NCBI GenBank assembly: GCA_937894795.1
Contig: CALCQV010000137.1
Coordinates: 1 to 64,000, forward strand
Length of the DNA stretch: 64,000 nt
Source: an uncultured Bacteroidales bacterium
Lineage (GTDB): Bacteria; Bacteroidota; Bacteroidia; Bacteroidales; Lentimicrobiaceae
Direction of reading: 5' to 3'
The notes beneath the pieces were generated by a model that was given only the letters and a program-made list of their open reading frames with translations, did not search any database and was not told the DNA's origin. The position numbers were made by a program, and so were the translations under genes. The number at the start of each line of letters is the position of its first letter. Positions within the stretch are counted from its first letter, which is position 1. Below are positions 44,812-52,770 of this stretch, piece by piece.

Positions 44812-46995
44812 ATGAATAAAAAGGCTATAATATCCTTTGTTTCCGGCTTCCTGAACAGCTACACGCTTGTATTTTTTTCAAAGAATAAACTCTTTGGATT
44901 TATTCTCCTGTTGGTAAGTTTCTTTGATATTTATACCGGTATTACAGGAATTATATCAGTTATGATAACCAATGCATTTGCAATGCTATTGGGTTTAAAC
45001 TTAAAGAAAATAAGCAGTGGCCTCTATGGCTTTAATGCACTATTGGTTGGATTGGGTATGGGAATAGCAATTCAACCTTCAGTGGCATTTTATATCATCC
45101 TTATTTTTATCACATTAGCCACTTTACTATTGACTCTTGCTTCTGAAGGAGTTATTGGCAAATACGCCTTACCATATCTTTCCATCCCATTCCTTATTTC
45201 CATTTGGGTGGCAATAATTGCGACACGCAGTTACACAGGTTTGGAATCAGGTGAATCAGGTATCTTTACAATGAACACCATGTTTATTAGAGGTGGTCCT
45301 GTTTTGGTTGATTTGTACAATTGGTTCAATGATCTGAATTGGCCCATTTATGTTAAAACATATTTCAGGTCGTTGGGTGCTATCATATTTCAATACCACT
45401 TATTGGCAGGATTATTAATCGCAGTTGGATTATTATTGTATTCAAGAATAGCCTTCCTGTTTTCAGTAATCGGTTTTACGTGTGCCTGGCTATTTTATGT
45501 TGTAATTGGAGCAGATATTCATGAACTGGATTATAGTTTCATAGGATTTAACCACATACTAACTGCCATTGCCATTGGGAGTTTCTTTACCATTGCATCA
45601 AAATGGTCAATGCTCTGGATTGTGCTGATAACTCCAGTTGTTTCAATGCTTATAACTGCATCAGTTCAAATTTTTGGAATATATCAATTGCCTGTATATT
45701 CTCTCCCATTTAATTCGGTAGTGCTAATGTTTCTTTATTCATTGAAATTCAGGGAGCGAATGACCACGAAGCCGGAAATAGTATCAATTCAGCATTTTTC
45801 ACCAGAAAAGAACCTTTATGCAACCATAAATTCCAATGAGCGTTTCAGAGGTATGTTATATTTTCCTCTCACATTACCCTACTTTGGGTTCCGATATGTG
45901 GCACAAGCATATAACGGGGATATTACGCATAAGGATGAATGGCAACATGCCCTGGACTTTGTAATAAAGGACGAAAATGGCAAAGAGTTTGAAAAGCAGG
46001 GCTTATCACTAAATGATTACTATTGTTACAATAAACCTGTTCTGGCTCCTGCTGATGGATGGATTCAGGATCTGGTCAACCATGTAGAGGATAATGAACC
46101 CGGTATCACTAACATGGAACAGAATTGGGGTAACAGTGTTGTGATCAAGCATTCAGAAAATTTGTATAGTAAGGTCAGCCACTTGAAAAAGGAGAGCATC
46201 CTGTTTCCAAAGGGGGCATTTGTTCAAAGAGGTCAGGTTATAGCATATAGCGGCAACTCCGGTCGCTCGCCTTTCCCTCACTTGCATTTTCAGGTTCAGG
46301 TCAATCCTTATATAGGATCATCCACAATTGCTTATCCAATATCTCAATATATTTCTCTAAATGGTAAATACAAACTGAATCTTTATAATACTCCTCTGAA
46401 GGAGGAAATTATTGAAAACATACAACCCGATAATTCACTGGTAAAAGCCTTCAGATTTATATCCGGACAAACAATAAACTTCATCATAAATGATAAAGAT
46501 AAATGGCATTGGGAAGTAAAGACGGATAGTTATAAAAACATATACCTGTATTGCCCCAAAACCAAATCAACAGCCTGGTTGAAAACAGATGGCAACCTTT
46601 TTTACTTCACCCACTTCCAGGGTAACAGGAAAAGTGCCCTATATTATTTCTTTCTGGTCACTTATCAAGTTCCTTTGGGTTATTATCCCGACTTGCAGGT
46701 AAACGACGTATTTCCACCAACTGTCTTGCCTTATTCATCTCTTCGTCTCTTACAGGATTTTATTGCGTCGTTCAATATTTTCATAAGACCCGTTTTCTCA
46801 TTGCGTTTCCTGAAAAGACAAGAAGATATGGCCGGAAATACCATTTTGATAAATTCAAAAGTTAACTTCAGATGCCTCAGATATACATTTTTGAATATAG
46901 ACTCGCAAATAATTTTAAATGATTCAGGTCTTTATCAAATAACTATCAATAATGAGGGCAGGAAAGAGATATATAAATTTTCAAAACAAGATTAA
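44812..46995 (+). CDS. Urea transporter domain fused to M23 peptidase domain
   Basis: This is a 727-residue fusion. Residues about 1-310 form a membrane domain of the urea transporter (UT) family, with two repeated halves; GLYGFNALLVGLGMGIAI and GFNHILTAIAIGSFF are the paired selectivity-filter regions. From about 365 a LytM/M23 domain follows, with zinc ligands in QHALDFVI and PHLHFQV, plus HLKKESILFPKGAFVQRGQ. A further C-terminal region of about 190 residues is unrecognised. M23 enzymes cut peptidoglycan cross-bridges. A channel joined to a murein hydrolase is unusual. It lies 20 bases after the decarboxylase gene and 2 bases before the next gene. Confidence 0.83.
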   Translation: MNKKAIISFVSGFLNSYTLVFFSKNKLFGFILLLVSFFDIYTGITGIISVMITNAFAMLLGLNLKKISSGLYGFNALLVGLGMGIAIQPSVAFYIILIFITLATLLLTLASEGVIGKYALPYLSIPFLISIWVAIIATRSYTGLESGESGIFTMNTMFIRGGPVLVDLYNWFNDLNWPIYVKTYFRSLGAIIFQYHLLAGLLIAVGLLLYSRIAFLFSVIGFTCAWLFYVVIGADIHELDYSFIGFNHILTAIAIGSFFTIASKWSMLWIVLITPVVSMLITASVQIFGIYQLPVYSLPFNSVVLMFLYSLKFRERMTTKPEIVSIQHFSPEKNLYATINSNERFRGMLYFPLTLPYFGFRYVAQAYNGDITHKDEWQHALDFVIKDENGKEFEKQGLSLNDYYCYNKPVLAPADGWIQDLVNHVEDNEPGITNMEQNWGNSVVIKHSENLYSKVSHLKKESILFPKGAFVQRGQVIAYSGNSGRSPFPHLHFQVQVNPYIGSSTIAYPISQYISLNGKYKLNLYNTPLKEEIIENIQPDNSLVKAFRFISGQTINFIINDKDKWHWEVKTDSYKNIYLYCPKTKSTAWLKTDGNLFYFTHFQGNRKSALYYFFLVTYQVPLGYYPDLQVNDVFPPTVLPYSSLRLLQDFIASFNIFIRPVFSLRFLKRQEDMAGNTILINSKVNFRCLRYTFLNIDSQIILNDSGLYQITINNEGRKEIYKFSKQD

Positions 46996-46997
46996 TT

Positions 46998-48332
46998 ATG
47001 AGATCATTACTGACATTTGCGCTATTAATAATTACACTGATCTCGACTGCCCAGACAAATGCAGATTCAACAGGTAACCACTTACCTGATTATGAATCAA
47101 TAACTCTTGAACTATATAACCAAAAGAAATGGGATAGCTTGCTCATAACAGGCAAAGAAGCTATTAAAGCAGGATACGACTACTTCAACGTCAGGGTCAG
47201 AACAGGTGCTGCAGCTTTTCATCTTCAGAAATATTCCCTGTCAGCAAAGCATCTTGAAAAAGCTGTTGAGCTGAACAACAAAAATGACTATGCCAATGAA
47301 CTGCTATACTATGCTTATACTTTTACAGGAAGGAAGCCACATGCAGGCTGTTTGACGAGGAATTTCTCACCTGACTTGAACCATGAGTTCAGTAAGAAGT
47401 TTATGAATCCGACACTATACATTGAAGCTGGTCCGGTAATCAGTAATGACACCAAAGAAACGGGAAATATTGATGAAAATAATTCCACACTGTTTACTGA
47501 AAAATATTCAGAACAGAATGCATTTTACTTAGTGGCTGGCTTGAAAAAACCTCTAGGTAAAAATTTTATAGTAGATATTGCAGTAAGCCAAATCAATCTC
47601 AGCAAACACAGAAGTATTTACATCAGGGATGTTGATTCACTTAATGGCGATTTTAAAGTAAAGCAAACAGAATTCTATATCTCGCCGGCAGTATGTTTGA
47701 ACAAGAGACTCCAACTAATTCCTGCTATCAGGTTTGCCCGGACAGATATTTCAGAACCTATACTTTCAATTGATTCAATCACTAATCTGTACCTGGGAAA
47801 TCCTATTGGGATAAGATATAACAACTTCATAATCGGAGGGAAGGCTATCTATTCACATAATTACTGGCAGGCTGATGTTGGCATGTGGCATCTTACAATA
47901 AATGATAGCAGAAGCATGCAATACTCTGCATCAGTAATGGTACTTCCTTTTGGGAATCTCAATCTTTATTCAATCAGCGGCTTATCGTACATGCCTGACC
48001 GTGCAAATCAACCATTTATTGCCTCTCAGACTATAGGGTTTAAGACCTTTAATAAAACATGGCTTGAATTATCAGGAACCAAAGGCAATCTGGTGAATAC
48101 TGTAGAGCAAAATGCACAACTTCTAAACAACCAGGTGGTGGAATCAAATTATCGTATTGCTTCGCTATTAATTTACGACCTAAATAAACAAATCCGCTTA
48201 ACCCTGCGATACCAACTTATTGAAAACGATGCAGCCACCTATTTCTCAGTAAAAAACTATGAAATCCAAAGGGCGTATACTACCTATTTCAAACACATTA
48301 TAACCGGAGGAATAACATGGAATATCAAATAA
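46998..48332 (+). CDS. Exported protein with TPR-like part and YaiO-like outer-membrane barrel
   Basis: This 444-residue protein has a signal peptide (about 1-19, LLIITLISTAQ) and a short TPR-like helical region (about 60-115, FHLQKYSLSAKHLEKAVELN). A C-terminal half of alternating beta-strands (about 135-444) is typical of an outer-membrane barrel such as YaiO. It ends with a strand pattern GGITWNIK rather than a terminal aromatic. It is 2 bases from the urea transporter-M23 gene and overlaps the next gene by 16 bases, indicating translational coupling. Possible roles are export or assembly of an envelope product; this is inference. Confidence 0.72.
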   Translation: MRSLLTFALLIITLISTAQTNADSTGNHLPDYESITLELYNQKKWDSLLITGKEAIKAGYDYFNVRVRTGAAAFHLQKYSLSAKHLEKAVELNNKNDYANELLYYAYTFTGRKPHAGCLTRNFSPDLNHEFSKKFMNPTLYIEAGPVISNDTKETGNIDENNSTLFTEKYSEQNAFYLVAGLKKPLGKNFIVDIAVSQINLSKHRSIYIRDVDSLNGDFKVKQTEFYISPAVCLNKRLQLIPAIRFARTDISEPILSIDSITNLYLGNPIGIRYNNFIIGGKAIYSHNYWQADVGMWHLTINDSRSMQYSASVMVLPFGNLNLYSISGLSYMPDRANQPFIASQTIGFKTFNKTWLELSGTKGNLVNTVEQNAQLLNNQVVESNYRIASLLIYDLNKQIRLTLRYQLIENDAATYFSVKNYEIQRAYTTYFKHIITGGITWNIK

Positions 48333-48943
48333 AGTCAGCCATAACAACCATCTTCTTTTTGATAATAACGGCATTTGAAGTTCATTCACAGAACATTGCT
48401 GATATAGTAAAAGCATTTGCCGAAAGCTATACCTATGAATACAATAATGAACATTTAAAAGCCATTACTTCATTAAACAAGGTCTACAAAGAAGACTCGT
48501 ACGAAATGAACCTCCGGTTGGGATGGCTTTATTATCAAACTAAGAACTACAAGAAATCAATAGACCATTACAATAAAGCTATAGCTATACTTCCACTTTC
48601 AATTGAAGCTAAACTGGGTTATGCATTTCCTGCATATGCGATGGGTAATCAAGAGATGGCAATTAAAAAGTACAAAGAGATTCTGGCAATTGACCCTAAC
48701 AATTACTATGGTAATTATAGATTAGGGGCGCTCTACTATGAAAGAAAAGAATACCAATCGGCAAACAAGCACTTTGACAAGTTAATCAATCTATACCCGT
48801 TTGATTATGACGTTATGATAATGTCAGCATGGACATACTTCAGGCTCAACAAACTCAGGGAAGCAAAGGTGCTTTTCAATAAAGCACTGTTGAACCGGCC
48901 AAATGATGAATCGGCATCTGAAGGATTGAAACTTATAAAATAA
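48317..48943 (+). CDS. Exported TPR protein
   Basis: This 208-residue protein has a signal peptide (about 1-25, ending EVHSQ) and four or five tetratricopeptide repeats: EMNLRLGWLYYQTKNYKKSI, then AKLGYAFPAYAMGNQEMAIK, then YGNYRLGALYYERKEYQSA, then VMIMSAWTYFRLNKLREAKV. TPR proteins act as scaffolds, so it probably works in the periplasm with the preceding barrel protein. Its ATG lies inside the end of the preceding gene (16-base overlap). It is the last gene of the operon and is followed by a strong terminator. Confidence 0.82.
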   Translation: MEYQIKSAITTIFFLIITAFEVHSQNIADIVKAFAESYTYEYNNEHLKAITSLNKVYKEDSYEMNLRLGWLYYQTKNYKKSIDHYNKAIAILPLSIEAKLGYAFPAYAMGNQEMAIKKYKEILAIDPNNYYGNYRLGALYYERKEYQSANKHFDKLINLYPFDYDVMIMSAWTYFRLNKLREAKVLFNKALLNRPNDESASEGLKLIK

Positions 48944-48966
48944 TAAATGTCTATCCAATCTGAAAC

Positions 48967-49000
48967 ACAAAAGAGGTGTACCATGGTGCACCTCTTTTGT
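48967..49000. terminator. Bidirectional intrinsic terminator closing the 41951-48943 operon
   Basis: A 12-bp perfect stem (48967-48978 with 48989-49000) with A- and T-rich ends and a self-complementary loop lies 24 bases after the TPR gene. It is downstream of the convergent metallopeptidase gene too, so it may serve both. Confidence 0.85.
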
Positions 49001-49027
49001 TAGTTATTGGACTATTCTTAAGTTCTT

Positions 49028-49080
49028 TCAATAATGGTAGTTTAAATTAGAGGTACGGATATTGAGTACCTATTATTGAA
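49028..49080. repeat. Nested inverted repeats near the metallopeptidase 3' end
   Basis: TTCAATAAT (49028-49036) is complementary to ATTATTGAA (49072-49080), and inside it AGGTAC (49051-49056) pairs with GTACCT (49066-49071). It is 20 bases after the stop of the minus-strand metallopeptidase and may stabilise or end that mRNA. Confidence 0.45.
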
Positions 49081-49099
49081 ATATCACCATTTGATGACC

Positions 49100-51148
49100 T
49101 TATTTTAAAGCCTTAAGCGCTGCACTGGCGGCATTAAGCGTTGGCTCAATAGCTATTTGGCTTCCTACAGCCCCTTTCATCCACACCTGAGGTACTAAAC
49201 GCCCCTGCGTATACATACGTTGGAACTCAGCAGCCAGAGGCTTTCCTTTTACTTGCTGTTCTATTTGAAAATCTATTAAGTGTCCCATTGGATAATTAGA
49301 CAGATAAAGTGGATTATCAATCATGTGAGAATAAATTGCAAGAATAGGTTCATCATTACTCCCTAATATATCTGCATAATATTTATTCCAGACCTCCTTG
49401 GCTGCAGAAATAACAGCATCCTTAAGCTGTGCCGGAGTTGCATTCGGATTTGCATACATCCACTTCCAAACCTTCATGTCAACCAATGAAACTCCCATTA
49501 TTTCGTAGCTGCCCCAGAAATTATCAAGAGCCATCATATGCTCCTTGTTAGGATCAGCATTAGGTAAACCCAGCAATTCAAGGTCACGTTTCTGGAACAG
49601 GAAAGCAACAGCTTCAGTAAAGGCAGTATTTGGAACGCCTTGTAGCATAAAGTAATCAACATCATTCATGGTAACGGTTTGCTCCACGTTATGACCGAAC
49701 TCATGGACTGCAATATTGTAGCCTTTGTAGTCCATACCTTTCTCATTGATCCGTGTGCGAAGGTGGGCATAATCATTACGCATGGCAGAACCCCAGGCAT
49801 GGCCTGATCCTCTGGCGGCATCAACGAGAATTAGAGAACAGATTTCCTCTGCTTTCTGCTTCTTCCAACCAAGTTTTACAAGAATATTTGGCATATCGGC
49901 CTTAAAAGCTGCCGGATTTGGATATCGGGCTGAAGTCATGGCTGTCAACTCTTCTTCAGGAAGCCCACCTCTTGACTTGAAACCATTATACCATATATCA
50001 AAAGGCTCTAACTTTCTGCCAAGCTGTTTGCTTATATAAGCAGCTACTTCCTTAACCTGTGGAGATGAAACAAATTGTGTGAATAACCTCTCCACGTCTT
50101 CCTGAGGTATTTCCATTCCTTCTTCAAATGCCCTGTCAATATATGTCGGGAGATTGGGAGTGTAAGCATCCATTGCCTTAAGAGCCTTGAAATTATCAAG
50201 CAATACAGCATATCTCTTATCCGGTTCACGGGTAAAGGAGCCTTCCTTACCATCTTTAAAAATCTTATTTACAGCAGGATCCCAGGTATAATCACCACTG
50301 TTAATCACCTGCTGTGGGATACTCTGGTCGATGATTCTCTTCATCACATTATAGATAATTCGCTGCTTTTCCAAGCCATTTGGCCCAACATAATTTGATT
50401 TCAGCTCATCACGCAAACCCCAGTGAGTAATGAGTTTCATATCAGCAGGAAACAACTGATTACCCTTTGCATTCAGCAAATTACCCATAAAGATGTTATA
50501 TTCAGAGATATAAGTGTCGGCCTCTGTAAGTGTTTTGGAAGCATTCATAACTATATCGGCCGGCACCCTTGAGGTAAACCGGTCACCCATTCTGGCATAA
50601 GCCCAATCTTTTCTTGACCAGTCAGCACCCTTTATTGTCTTTTCTTCAAGGGTAAAATATGGGAAGTTGAGGGCTGTTATAAATGCTATTTTGTTGTTGA
50701 AGAAATCATCAGTAAGATGTGCACCTACATTGTAACTGCCAAACATCATATCAATAGGCTCAATCTCGCCACCGGTTAGATGAATGGGCTCCTTTAACTT
50801 TAAATCCATAATGTTGAAATAACCAGAGAATATCTCAAAGTTACGTTCAAGTTTGGAATACAAACGTTGAAGTGCTTCTGCATCGTTAACGAAATTATCC
50901 ATACAGAACTGTTCGAATTCCTGTGGAGTACCATCTGACTCACGCCATAGTAAGGCAGCTTGCTGAATTCCTCTATCAATACGGAATTCAGCAGTTTTAC
51001 CATATTTATTAATAAGTGCTGTTTTGACTTTTTCCATAGTTACATTGTCAATATTCGCATTATCAGCGATTGGATTAGCATTCAAAGAAAAGATACTGCC
51101 AATAAGCATGGCCAGTATAATAGCCGTCATCAATGCTTTATTCTTCAT
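49100..51148 (-). CDS. Exported gluzincin-type zinc metallopeptidase
   Basis: This 682-residue protein has a signal peptide (about 1-25, ALMTAIILAMLIGSIFSLNA). A zinc motif HEFGH is at residues 482-486, and a likely third ligand E512 lies in FTEAVAFLF. The rest is helical; I do not recognise the exact family, although M49/DPP III-like or related Bacteroidota peptidases are possible. An M49 enzyme would have the longer HExxxGH motif, which is not seen, so M49 is not supported. I start at the ATG 51148 because the in-frame TTG at 51175 lies inside a TAACTTTG promoter element. The gene stands alone. Confidence 0.75.
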   Translation of the reverse strand: MKNKALMTAIILAMLIGSIFSLNANPIADNANIDNVTMEKVKTALINKYGKTAEFRIDRGIQQAALLWRESDGTPQEFEQFCMDNFVNDAEALQRLYSKLERNFEIFSGYFNIMDLKLKEPIHLTGGEIEPIDMMFGSYNVGAHLTDDFFNNKIAFITALNFPYFTLEEKTIKGADWSRKDWAYARMGDRFTSRVPADIVMNASKTLTEADTYISEYNIFMGNLLNAKGNQLFPADMKLITHWGLRDELKSNYVGPNGLEKQRIIYNVMKRIIDQSIPQQVINSGDYTWDPAVNKIFKDGKEGSFTREPDKRYAVLLDNFKALKAMDAYTPNLPTYIDRAFEEGMEIPQEDVERLFTQFVSSPQVKEVAAYISKQLGRKLEPFDIWYNGFKSRGGLPEEELTAMTSARYPNPAAFKADMPNILVKLGWKKQKAEEICSLILVDAARGSGHAWGSAMRNDYAHLRTRINEKGMDYKGYNIAVHEFGHNVEQTVTMNDVDYFMLQGVPNTAFTEAVAFLFQKRDLELLGLPNADPNKEHMMALDNFWGSYEIMGVSLVDMKVWKWMYANPNATPAQLKDAVISAAKEVWNKYYADILGSNDEPILAIYSHMIDNPLYLSNYPMGHLIDFQIEQQVKGKPLAAEFQRMYTQGRLVPQVWMKGAVGSQIAIEPTLNAASAALKALK

Positions 51149-51172
51149 AATGTTTGAATTTTTGGGAGAACG

Positions 51173-51180
51173 CAAAGTTA
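51173..51180 (-). promoter_or_regulatory. -7 promoter element of the metallopeptidase gene
   Basis: The minus strand reads TAACTTTG, 25 bases upstream of the ATG at 51148. It contains an in-frame TTG (start at 51175) that would be a false start. Confidence 0.55.
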
Positions 51181-51266
51181 GTTAAAAAGTCTACAGTATA
51201 ACTACATACTTTTAAAATGAAGCAGCTCAACTATTTGAAGAAATAAGGCCATTAGTACAAATTGAG

Positions 51267-51274
51267 TATCTTTG
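51267..51274 (+). promoter_or_regulatory. -7 promoter element of menG
   Basis: TATCTTTG matches TAnnTTTG, 20 bases upstream of the ATG at 51294. It is in a divergent region shared with the metallopeptidase promoter. Confidence 0.55.
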
Positions 51275-51293
51275 CATTCAAAATTCCACAAGC

Positions 51294-52013
51294 ATGTTTA
51301 GAGACGAAAGTGGGCACAGGCCAACTCAAAAGATATTTACAGAAGTACCACCAAAATATGATCTGCTCAATAGGATATTAACTCTCAATATGGATGAAGG
51401 CTGGCGCAAGAAAACAGCTAAGGCAGTTCTTGAAAATAATCCTTCAAGAGTATTGGATTTATGTTGTGGAACCGCTGACCTGACAATGCATATAGCAGGG
51501 AATGCCCGAAAGGAAACTGAGCTGTTTGGACTTGATTTCAGCCATACTATGCTGGCACGTGCCAAAGAGAAAGTAGCTGTATTTGGAGAAGGCAGGGTTA
51601 ATCTCATTCAAGGTGATGCAGGCAATATGCCTTTTGAAAGCAATTACTTTGATGCAGTTGGCATCTCTTTTGGTTTCAGGAATCTCACATTTGAAAATCC
51701 GGACGCTCAATTACACATGAAGGAAGTTCTCAGGATCCTTAAACCCGGAGGTCGTTTTGTAATTGTAGAAACAAGTCAACCACAAAACAAAATTATCAGG
51801 TTTTTCTATCACTTATATCATAACCTGATAACCGGCCCCATTGGTGGTTTGATTTCCGGTAACCGTCAAGCATATAATTACCTTGCCCATTCTGCCAATC
51901 ATTACTATACATTGGATGATTTGTCAATTCTCTTAAAGAATGCAGGTTTCAGCGAAACCAATGGAACACCATTATTAATGGGTGCAGCAGCAATAATGGT
52001 AGCAGAAAAATAA
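51294..52013 (+). CDS. menG: Demethylmenaquinone methyltransferase (MenG/UbiE)
   Basis: This 239-residue SAM-dependent methyltransferase carries out the last step of menaquinone synthesis. The N-terminal MFRDESGHRPTQKIFTEVPPKYD region resembles UbiE-type enzymes with YDLLNRILTLNMDEGWR. The SAM-binding motif I is VLDLCCGTADLT, followed by FGLDFSHTML. The ISFGFRNL and KPGGRFVIVET segments are intact. The gene has a -7 element 20 bases upstream. Its last codons overlap a short hairpin followed by six T. No other men gene is adjacent. MenG suggests a menaquinone-based respiratory chain. Confidence 0.93.
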   Translation: MFRDESGHRPTQKIFTEVPPKYDLLNRILTLNMDEGWRKKTAKAVLENNPSRVLDLCCGTADLTMHIAGNARKETELFGLDFSHTMLARAKEKVAVFGEGRVNLIQGDAGNMPFESNYFDAVGISFGFRNLTFENPDAQLHMKEVLRILKPGGRFVIVETSQPQNKIIRFFYHLYHNLITGPIGGLISGNRQAYNYLAHSANHYYTLDDLSILLKNAGFSETNGTPLLMGAAAIMVAEK

Positions 52014-52026
52014 GCTGCTATTTTTT
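52000..52026 (+). terminator. Compact terminator overlapping the menG stop codon
   Basis: TAGCAG (52000-52005) and CTGCTA (52015-52020) form a 6-bp stem with a 9-base loop containing the menG stop codon, followed by TTTTTTC. Its shortness makes it only moderately convincing. Confidence 0.5.
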
Positions 52027-52707
52027 CATCCTTTCATCCAATACGCTAATTACCATAGCAACAATCTCTTTATGAGAAACGGTACTTGTATTGAATTGGA
52101 TATCATAGAGCATATTCTGATCATTTACCCCTTTAATAGCAGAAGAAACCAGTTTATGACGCTTCAGGTCAATGCTATTGATATCTTTAACAAGCTGTTC
52201 GCGAGTTGCATGGTAGCGTGACATTAATGACTGTATACGCCATTCAAGTGGAGCATATAACTTGATATGCAATGAATGCTCTAAACCAAAGGTATAAGCA
52301 GCACCTGCCCTGCCCACGATAATAGCATTTCCCTCATTAGCAGCAGCAGTTACAACTGAAGAGACAGTTTTGCGAATCTTGCGGTCACTTTTATAATATT
52401 TGGTAGTAAGGGTTCTGAGCACTTCATCCATCAGGGTTCTATCAACCGACTCTGAAATATCTTTTACACGACGGGGTTCCATATCGAGCAACTTAGCTGA
52501 TTCCATGATTATCTCCTTATTCAGGATATTCCATTTCTGCCCCCGTTTCTGCAACTCATCGCGTAACAAAATTGCAAGCGTATTACCCTGGCACCCATGC
52601 TCACGAGATATGGTTATGAAAGGATTCCCTTGATGTTTTGGCATAATCTGATGATCATGATTAAAACTCTCAACCATGTATTTTATGAGCAAATCTTTAT
52701 TATCCAT
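52018..52707 (-). CDS. Cytidylate kinase-like family protein
   Basis: This 229-residue P-loop protein belongs to the cytidylate-kinase-like family. The Walker A-like start is ISREHGCQGNTLAILL (residues about 27-42), degenerate relative to a GxxxxGK motif. Then come KEIIMESAKLLDMEPRRV, NAIIVGRAGAAYTFG and HIKLYAPLEWRIQSLM. The family is found next to varied genes and its true substrate is unknown. It converges with menG with only 4 bases between the stop codons. The upstream pgi gene lies 63 bases away on the same strand, so co-transcription is possible. Confidence 0.82.
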   Translation of the reverse strand: MDNKDLLIKYMVESFNHDHQIMPKHQGNPFITISREHGCQGNTLAILLRDELQKRGQKWNILNKEIIMESAKLLDMEPRRVKDISESVDRTLMDEVLRTLTTKYYKSDRKIRKTVSSVVTAAANEGNAIIVGRAGAAYTFGLEHSLHIKLYAPLEWRIQSLMSRYHATREQLVKDINSIDLKRHKLVSSAIKGVNDQNMLYDIQFNTSTVSHKEIVAMVISVLDERMKK

Positions 52708-52770
52708 TGCTATCTCATTAAGTTGATTAGATTCAATATTAAGATTCTAGAATTGACGGTGTAGTATAAT

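Noticed and set aside
49100..51175. M49 family dipeptidyl peptidase III
   Set aside because: The zinc motif is HEFGH, not the longer HExxxGH of M49, so the family assignment is not supported by what is seen.
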